In this document: one piece after another, positions 7,601 through 10,936 of the stretch
Layout of the letters: each line of letters starts with the position of its first letter
Numbering within the stretch: position 1 is the stretch's first letter
Source: CAVSBT01 sp964609465
Lineage (GTDB): Bacteria > Chloroflexota > Dehalococcoidia > DSTF01 > JALHUB01
Assembly (NCBI GenBank): GCA_964609465.1
Contig: CAZSSQ010000086.1
Coordinates: forward strand, 1 to 10,936
Length of the DNA: 10,936 nt
Direction of reading: 5' to 3'
Made by a program: the position numbers and the translations under genes
Notes under the pieces: generated by a model
Told to the model about the DNA's origin: nothing
The model's database searches: none
What the model saw: only the letters and a program-made list of their open reading frames with translations

Positions 7601-10600
7601 AGCCGATAGGTGTTGCCGCTGCTTTGCTGGTTGAACCGGACGAAGGCCTTGCCGCTATTGGCGAGCGACAGCTCGTAGCCGTCTGTGCTGTCTATCGTTG
7701 CTTTCTTCAGCAGGTACTGAGTCCCCGACTTTCCGGGCTTGACCCAGAGGGCTACGGTCATGGCGCTGGTCAGATCCAGACAATCGTCGTCCGCAACCAG
7801 GGCATAGTCGCCGCTGCCGTCGAGGTCTAGCGCATACTCCCCGAGTTTCCCGGGGGTCGCCCACGTCGCATCTCCGTAGAGGTCCCCGTTATTGGCGGGC
7901 GGGGAAGAGTCGGTGATCGTCGAACCGCTGCCCTCCTCCATCGCCCAGTAACCTACCAGCCCATCGGCACCGCAGTTCGGCGTGGCCGTCGCCGTGGGTG
8001 TCTCGGTAGGCGTAGGCGTGTCGGTGGGCGGCAGCGGCGTCTCGGTAGGCGTAGGCGTCTCGGTGGGTGGCACCGGCGTCTCGGTAGGCGTCTCAGTCGG
8101 TGTGGGCGTGGGCGGCTCGGCGGCCAGAGCCTCTATCTCTTCTGCGCTCAGGGCCCGGTTATACACCCGTACCTCGTCCATCGCGCCCTGGAACGTGCGG
8201 GTGCCGTCGCTCTGCGACCCGACCCCCAGACTCAACGCGTTCGTGGCAATCGACGTCGGTCCTGCCACCGACCCCTCCAGCGCCCCGTTCACGTAGACCT
8301 TCATCGTCGTCCCATCGTAAGTGCCAGCGACGTGGATCCAGGTGTTGCCGTCGGACGGGTACAGTGTCGTCGAATTGACGCGGTACCCATCGCCTGAGGT
8401 CTGCTGATTAAGCCTGAAGAAGACCTTAGTCGGCCAGCTCGAACCGCTGCTCGAGAGGCTCAGCTCGTAGCCGTCGATGCCGCCGTTCGTCGCCTTCTTG
8501 ATCAGGTCTTGCGTCGCCACCTTTTCCGGCTTTACCCATCCGGTCAGTGTTATCGCTCCCGTGATATCCAGGCAGTCGTCATCGGGCACAAGGGCATAGT
8601 CACCCGTGCCGTCGAGGTGCAAGGCGAGGCCGTACTGCCCCGTGACCCAGGTTGGGTTCCCAGAGATGGCGCCGTCGTTGGCCGGCTCCGTCGAGTCGCC
8701 GAGGGTCGTGCCGGTCCCCTCGTCCATCTGGTAGCGAGCCACGAGCCCGCCCGCGCCGCACCCTGGGATCTCCGTGGGTGTCGGTGTTTCGGTGGGTGTT
8801 GGCGTCGGTGTCTCCGTTGGCCCCTCTGTAGGGGTCAACGTAGCACTAGGCGTGGGCGTCGGCGTCACGCCGGCCAGAGCCGCTATCTCGGCGGCGCTCA
8901 ACGCCCGGTTGTACACGCGCACCTCGTCCATCTGCCCCTGGAACTTGGAGGCAAAGTCATTGGGCTGCGCGCCGATGCCCAGCGCGAGCACGTTAGTGGC
9001 TATGGACGCTGGCCCTGCCTTGTTGGAGCACGCGGTGTTGTCCGGGTTGACGCACTCCTCCACCCCGTTGATGTAAAGGCGCATGGTCGTCCCGTTGTAA
9101 GTAGCGGCTACGTGCATCCATGTGGTTCCGTTGGTGGGATAGGAGGTGGCGGAGTTTATCCTAAAGGCGTCGACGCTGGTCTTCTGATTGAACCTGACGA
9201 AGACTTTGCCCCCCGAGGAAAGCGACAGCTCATAGCCGTCGATGCCGCCCTGAGTTGCCTTCTTCAGCGGGTACTGCGTCCCGGACTTTCCGGGCGCTAG
9301 CCAAGCGGAGATCGTAATGGCGTTCGTGAAGTCCAGGCAGTCATCATCCGGCACCATCGCGTACTGGCTCGACCCGTTCAGCGACAGGGCATAGGGGCCC
9401 ACCTTGCCCGGGCTCACCCATGTGGGGCTCCCGACGGTGGTGCCGGTATTCGCCGGCGGCGAGGAGTCGAGGAGGGTCGTACCGCTGCCCTCGTCCATCG
9501 CCCAGTAGCCTACCAGCCCGTCCGCACCGCAGGGGTCCGGCGGGGTCACGTCGCTGGTCACCAGCACGCCGTTGGCCTGGCCGCCGCCCTCGGCGAGCAC
9601 GACCAAGGTGTTAGTCCAGTTCTGCTTCGTACTGGTCGCGTTGTTGAGGCTGCCCGACATGAGGGTCTGGCTAGCCCCGAAGCTGATGGACGATACCGGT
9701 GACTCCTTGTAGACGATGTTGCCGGATGTGTAGATGACACGCATCGTTCCCGCGGCTTCGTTGAGAACAACGATCGGCCGGGTACCCCCCGAAGTGTCGA
9801 CCGCGTAGAGATCATCCCATGTGCCAGCCGGCCGGCGGACAAGGAGGGCCATAAACGGATGAGGTGACGTGTCCCAGCTTGTCTTGACCGCTGCGTACAG
9901 AGTCCCGTCGGCGGCCACCGCCATGTTCAGGTGGTCGTCGGCCATTCCCGTGCCCACGAGGTCATTTGCCGATTGGGATGCCGGCACCTCGTCGTCCGAC
10001 CAGGTGCTGGGGTCGGCGCCGTCAACATGGATCTTGAAGCCAAACCGCTTCGTGTTCTGGTTCGACCAGAGGACACCAACCTTGTTGCCGGGCATGGCAA
10101 TCACGTCGCTGATGTCATCCTCGGTGATGTTGGTAGCGAGTGTGACCGGGCCGGTGAATGAGGAATAGGGGGGGTCGCTGTAGTAGACGTTCACGTTCGA
10201 GCCGTTTTCCGTCGCCAGCCACATGCGGCCCGTGGAGTCGATGTCGATCGTGGCGGTCTCACTGTTGGTCAGCGTTATGGCCGTGGACGTTGGGCGGGTC
10301 GGCCACAACTGGTAGGTGTTGGTGGCAGGGACGTGCTGGACCGATACGAGTTCGGGGGTGGTGTCATGCAGCAGGATGTGGGTGACGCCATCGACGGCCT
10401 TGACGTCCGCCCTGGCGTCGGTACTGTCCGACAGCTTGAGTACGTTCGTCCAGCTGTTGTCTCCCTCTAGCCTCCACAGGTAGGTGCCGGAAAGAGAATC
10501 CGAGGTACTCGGGAGGACTGCCCACCAGGTGTCGTTGTACAGCCAGACCTTCGACTGAGGCTTCTCGCCGGTGTCTTGGGAGACAGCCAGCGGCGTAAGA

Positions 10601-10713
10601 GCCGTGGTGGTGGCGCGCGTGACCACGGCCCCCTGGTGAGCCAGAGGGACGAGGCCCACGGCCAGAGCCACAGCCCCTATGGCCGCAAGGGCGAGGAGGA
10701 GTATCCTCTTCAC
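4681..10713 (-). CDS. Large secreted multidomain protein: five LamG-like domains, Thr/Pro linkers, TSP3-type motifs and a dockerin-like C-terminus
   Basis: Protein of 2010 residues, probably exported. The GTG start at 10713-10711 has AAGGAAGG 6 nt upstream and opens a signal peptide (MKRILLLALAAIGAVALAVG, cleavage perhaps near residue 30). Residues about 40-390 are an unrecognised, cysteine-free domain with blade-like motifs such as IDSTGRMWLATENG and VAADGTLYAAV. Five LamG/ConA-like domains of about 215-222 residues start at Cys395, 652, 914, 1209 and 1498; most end in a DEVRVYNRALS motif. Five Thr/Pro-rich linkers of 35-80 residues follow them. From Cys1785 come thrombospondin-3-type Asp-rich motifs (DQDCDGIADSADNC), then two EF-hand-like loops at 1949-1961 and 1983-1995. 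No LPXTG, PEP-CTERM or transmembrane C-terminus is seen; the protein ends LPCQ. LamG domains commonly bind sugars or proteins, so adhesion or polysaccharide binding is the likely role. No catalytic domain is recognised. A start 51 codons upstream is possible but lacks a ribosome binding site. Confidence 0.93.
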   Translation of the reverse strand: MKRILLLALAAIGAVALAVGLVPLAHQGAVVTRATTTALTPLAVSQDTGEKPQSKVWLYNDTWWAVLPSTSDSLSGTYLWRLEGDNSWTNVLKLSDSTDARADVKAVDGVTHILLHDTTPELVSVQHVPATNTYQLWPTRPTSTAITLTNSETATIDIDSTGRMWLATENGSNVNVYYSDPPYSSFTGPVTLATNITEDDISDVIAMPGNKVGVLWSNQNTKRFGFKIHVDGADPSTWSDDEVPASQSANDLVGTGMADDHLNMAVAADGTLYAAVKTSWDTSPHPFMALLVRRPAGTWDDLYAVDTSGGTRPIVVLNEAAGTMRVIYTSGNIVYKESPVSSISFGASQTLMSGSLNNATSTKQNWTNTLVVLAEGGGQANGVLVTSDVTPPDPCGADGLVGYWAMDEGSGTTLLDSSPPANTGTTVGSPTWVSPGKVGPYALSLNGSSQYAMVPDDDCLDFTNAITISAWLAPGKSGTQYPLKKATQGGIDGYELSLSSGGKVFVRFNQKTSVDAFRINSATSYPTNGTTWMHVAATYNGTTMRLYINGVEECVNPDNTACSNKAGPASIATNVLALGIGAQPNDFASKFQGQMDEVRVYNRALSAAEIAALAGVTPTPTPSATLTPTEGPTETPTPTPTETPTPTEIPGCGAGGLVARYQMDEGTGTTLGDSTEPANDGAISGNPTWVTGQYGLALHLDGTGDYALVPDDDCLDITGAITLTGWVKPEKVATQDLIKKATNGGIDGYELSLSSSGSSWPTKVFFRLNQQTSGDGYRVNSTTLYPSDGNTWIHVAGTYDGTTMKVYVNGALEGSVAGPTSIATNALSLGVGSQSDGTRTFQGAMDEVRVYNRALSAEEIEALAAEPPTPTPTETPTETPVPPTETPTPTETPLPPTDTPTPTETPTATATPNCGADGLVGYWAMEEGSGSTITDSSPPANNGDLYGDATWATPGKLGEYALDLDGSGDYALVADDDCLDLTSAMTVALWVKPGKSGTQYLLKKATIDSTDGYELSLANSGKAFVRFNQQSSGNTYRLDTDSDYPTDGNTWMHLAATYDGSNIRIYVNGVEEATPVGGLGAIATNALSLGIGADSDGNTPLQGQLDEVRLYNRALSAEEIEALAAEPPTPTPTETPVPPTDTPTPTETPVPPTDTPTPTETPVPPTDTPTPTETPVPPTDTPTPTETPVPPTETPVPTETPTATATPNCGADGLVARYQMEENGGTTLVDSTTPANDGAISGNPTWVTGQDGLALRLDGTGDYALVPDDYCLNITDAITLAGWVKPEKLATQDLIKKAVNGSGDPTKDGYELSLSSSTSSWPDKVFFRLNQQSSGDTYRVNSNSLYPYDGNTWIHVAATYDGTTMRMYINGAFEASVAGPASIAANDLSLGVGAQSDGTRTFQGTMDEVRVYNRALSDAEIEALAAEPPTPTPTETPTPSETPTETATPTETPVPPTDTPTSTPTDTPTPTDTATETPTPTATDTPTETPTPTATPNCGADGLVAHYRMDENGGPTLVDSTTPANDGALYGPPSWVPGVDNLALYFSGASDYAQVPDDYCLDITNALTIALWVKPTQLATQDMVKKAVKDTVDGYEITLATGSGSPSPYKVFFRLNDATSGNTYRVASTTSYPTDGDTWIHVAGTYDGLTGTMRIYYDGVMENSGPGPSAILTNDEVLRVGQNASGRSFTGTLDDVRIYNRALSDEEIAELAAGPSTPTPTPTETFTPTPTETFTPIPTETPTDTPTPTETPTDTPTPTETPTETLTPTPTETFTPSPTPTATPCPGDQDCDGIADSADNCSLVPNPGQYNSDSGPPPSGTGAIGNGTGIAGDDATIPNGDAFGDACDSDLDNDGIPNATDSDPGEDITYDDNGNGIMMSFGDDGPSWDANANGVIDSAEAICPLATNPNGDDDGDGLKNTWEVCKWGTDPTKVDSDGDTLGDCTEAVDTDGNGIIDFGGDALNSARAALLSPAAFGKDGDFDLDGNGVIDFGGDTLTTAKMSLGVLPCQ
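4684..4869 (-). other. Dockerin-like pair of EF-hand-type loops at the protein C-terminus
   Basis: The last 62 residues contain DTDGNGIIDFGGD and DLDGNGVIDFGGD, 34 residues apart, each followed by a short helix (ALNSARAAL and TLTTAKMSL). This resembles the duplicated calcium-binding segments of dockerins. Both loops place the closing Asp at position 13 instead of 12, so they are not classical EF-hand or dockerin loops. Confidence 0.55.
4870..5361 (-). other. Thrombospondin type 3-like calcium-binding region
   Basis: Residues 1785-1948 of the large protein. Visible motifs are DQDCDGIADSADNC with NPGQ, a Gly-rich insert (GAIGNGTGIAGDD), GDACDSDLDNDGIPNATDSD and NGDDDGDGLKNTWEVCKWG with TDPTKVDSDGDTLGD. 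These Asp-rich repeats are typical calcium-binding, rigid stalk elements of exported proteins. Confidence 0.7.
5362..5565 (-). repeat. Thr/Pro-rich linker 5 with a 30-bp direct repeat
   Basis: Codes for 68 residues of TPTETPTDTP type between LamG5 and the TSP3 region. At the DNA level a 30-bp unit is repeated exactly at 5431-5460 and 5461-5490, with perfect period-30 identity from 5423 to 5499. Confidence 0.8.
6223..6426 (-). repeat. Thr/Pro-rich linker 4
   Basis: Codes for 68 residues of mixed TPTETPTPSETPTE and TPTDTPTPTDTATE type between LamG4 and LamG5. It is less regular at the DNA level than linker 3. Confidence 0.7.
7139..7333 (-). repeat. 39-bp tandem repeat in linker 3 (five units)
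   Basis: Linker 3 (7090-7329, 80 residues) contains units starting at 7139, 7178, 7217, 7256 and 7295, each 39 bp and coding for a 13-residue PTPTETPVPPTDT unit. The first two units differ at one base; the later ones diverge mainly at third codon positions, and the last is altered where it joins LamG3. The repeat keeps the reading frame, so gain or loss of a unit would change linker length by 13 residues. Confidence 0.88.
7975..8109 (-). repeat. Thr/Pro-rich linker 2
   Basis: Codes for 45 residues with TETPVPPTETPTPTETPLPPTD-like units, the same 13-residue theme as linker 3 but only about two copies. Confidence 0.7.
8761..8865 (-). repeat. Thr/Pro-rich linker 1
   Basis: Codes for 35 residues, TPTPTPSATLTPTEG followed by PTETPTPTPTE, between LamG1 and LamG2. 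It is the shortest of the five linkers and lacks the VPP-containing unit. Confidence 0.7.
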
Positions 10714-10882
10714 CTTCGTCCTTCCTTTGGCGTGGCAGGGATCAGGCAAAGCGCCAGGGAAGCGTTTGCACGAGATGAGAACTAGGCTTGTGCGGGGACG
10801 ACATTTTTGGCGACCCGCGTGGGTTGCGATTGCGGGAGTGCGCCGGGCCCCCGGAGTCGCGCACATACGCTGATCACGTGTC
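10714..10882 (-). other. 5' leader of the large LamG gene
   Basis: About 170 nt between the predicted transcription start and the GTG start codon. It contains a CCGGG/CCCGG-type short palindrome near 10843-10853 and the Shine-Dalgarno site. No riboswitch or upstream gene is recognised. Confidence 0.4.
10720..10727 (-). promoter_or_regulatory. Ribosome binding site of the LamG gene
   Basis: On the minus strand AAGGAAGG lies 6 nt before GTG at 10713. This strong site, together with the signal peptide that follows directly, decides the start against the in-frame ATG at 10866. Confidence 0.8.
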
Positions 10883-10911
10883 GCGTGACATAATTATAGC
10901 ACGCTTGTCAA
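10883..10911 (-). promoter_or_regulatory. Extended -10 promoter of the LamG gene with a 22-bp dyad
   Basis: On the minus strand TGCTATAAT is a perfect extended -10 element (TATAAT at 10898-10893). A TTGACA at 10911-10906 is only 7 bp upstream, too close to act as its -35 box, and the hexamer at 17 bp is poor. The -10 box lies inside an imperfect palindrome, 10883-10904: GCGTG and CACGC arms around ATAATTAT, 9 of 11 half-site bases matching. This is a candidate operator. Confidence 0.55.
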
Positions 10912-10936
10912 CAGCTTAGGCCGCGGGCGCCAAGAG

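Larger units (their letters stand above)
5566..9531 (-). repeat. Array of five LamG-like domains in the order A-B-A-B-B
   Basis: In protein order the domains lie at 9531-8866, 8760-8110, 7974-7330, 7089-6427 and 6222-5566. All begin with Cys-Gly-Ala-(Asp/Gly)-Gly-Leu-Val and have a second conserved Cys in (P/A)DD(D/Y)CL(D/N), a likely disulfide pair. Domains 1 and 3 share GYWAM, SSPPAN and GKSGTQY (type A). Domains 2, 4 and 5 share (A)RYQM or AHYRM, PANDGA and ATQD(L/M)(I/V)KKA plus a 4-6-residue insertion before KVFFRLN (type B). Domains 2 and 4 share an identical 29-bp DNA block (8186-8214 and 6503-6531). Confidence 0.85.

Noticed and set aside
10714..10866. Upstream ATG giving a 51-residue longer LamG protein
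   Set aside because: No Shine-Dalgarno site before it, only about 20 nt from the predicted transcription start, and it would bury the signal peptide behind a Arg/Cys-rich extension.
10906..10911. TTGACA as the -35 box of the LamG promoter
   Set aside because: It is 7 bp from TATAAT, far shorter than the 16-18 bp needed; the extended TGC before TATAAT explains the promoter better.

Overview
The window is GC-rich and bacterial in style: purine-rich Shine-Dalgarno sites, sigma70-like -10 boxes and GTG starts. It holds three plus-strand genes facing one very large minus-strand gene. A secreted protein with Thr/Pro-rich linkers, thrombospondin-type-3 calcium motifs and C-terminal 'DGNGxIDFGGD' motifs, together with a bacterial copy of the mostly archaeal regulator NrpR, points to an uncultured Chloroflexota (Dehalococcoidia-like) organism. 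That assignment is inference from gene style; no rRNA or other phylogenetic marker is present.

Layout, left to right. (1) 1-1565 (+): the C-terminal part of a glycogen/alpha-glucan phosphorylase, cut by the left edge. (2) 1566-1816: intergenic, with a good sigma70-type promoter and a leader hairpin. (3) 1817-3100 (+): hexameric-type glutamate dehydrogenase. (4) 3101-3210: promoter of the next gene, with a dyad on the -10 box nested inside a 9-bp perfect inverted repeat. (5) 3211-4203 (+): NrpR-type repressor (winged helix plus DUF128/NrpR sensor domain). (6) 4204-4680: gap between convergent genes with a strong GC hairpin and only weak short ORFs. (7) 4681-10713 (-): a 2010-residue secreted protein made of a signal peptide, an unrecognised possibly beta-propeller domain, five LamG/ConA-like domains separated by Thr/Pro linkers, thrombospondin-3-type motifs and a dockerin-like EF-hand pair. 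(8) 10714-10936: its leader and promoter, again with a dyad centred on the -10 box.

How the genes fit together. Glutamate dehydrogenase interconverts 2-oxoglutarate plus ammonium and glutamate. NrpR in methanogenic archaea is a 2-oxoglutarate-sensing repressor of nitrogen-assimilation genes. The adjacent pair therefore suggests a local carbon/nitrogen control circuit, possibly with nrpR autoregulation. The phosphorylase supplies sugar phosphate from storage glucan. The large LamG protein is probably a surface or secreted carbohydrate- or protein-binding factor, and its link to the metabolic genes is only positional.

The most interesting items are the bacterial nrpR next to gdh with its nested promoter dyads, the A-B-A-B-B order of LamG subtypes (module duplication), the 39-bp tandem repeat in the third linker, and the C-terminal EF-hand-like loops that carry one extra residue compared with a classical dockerin loop.
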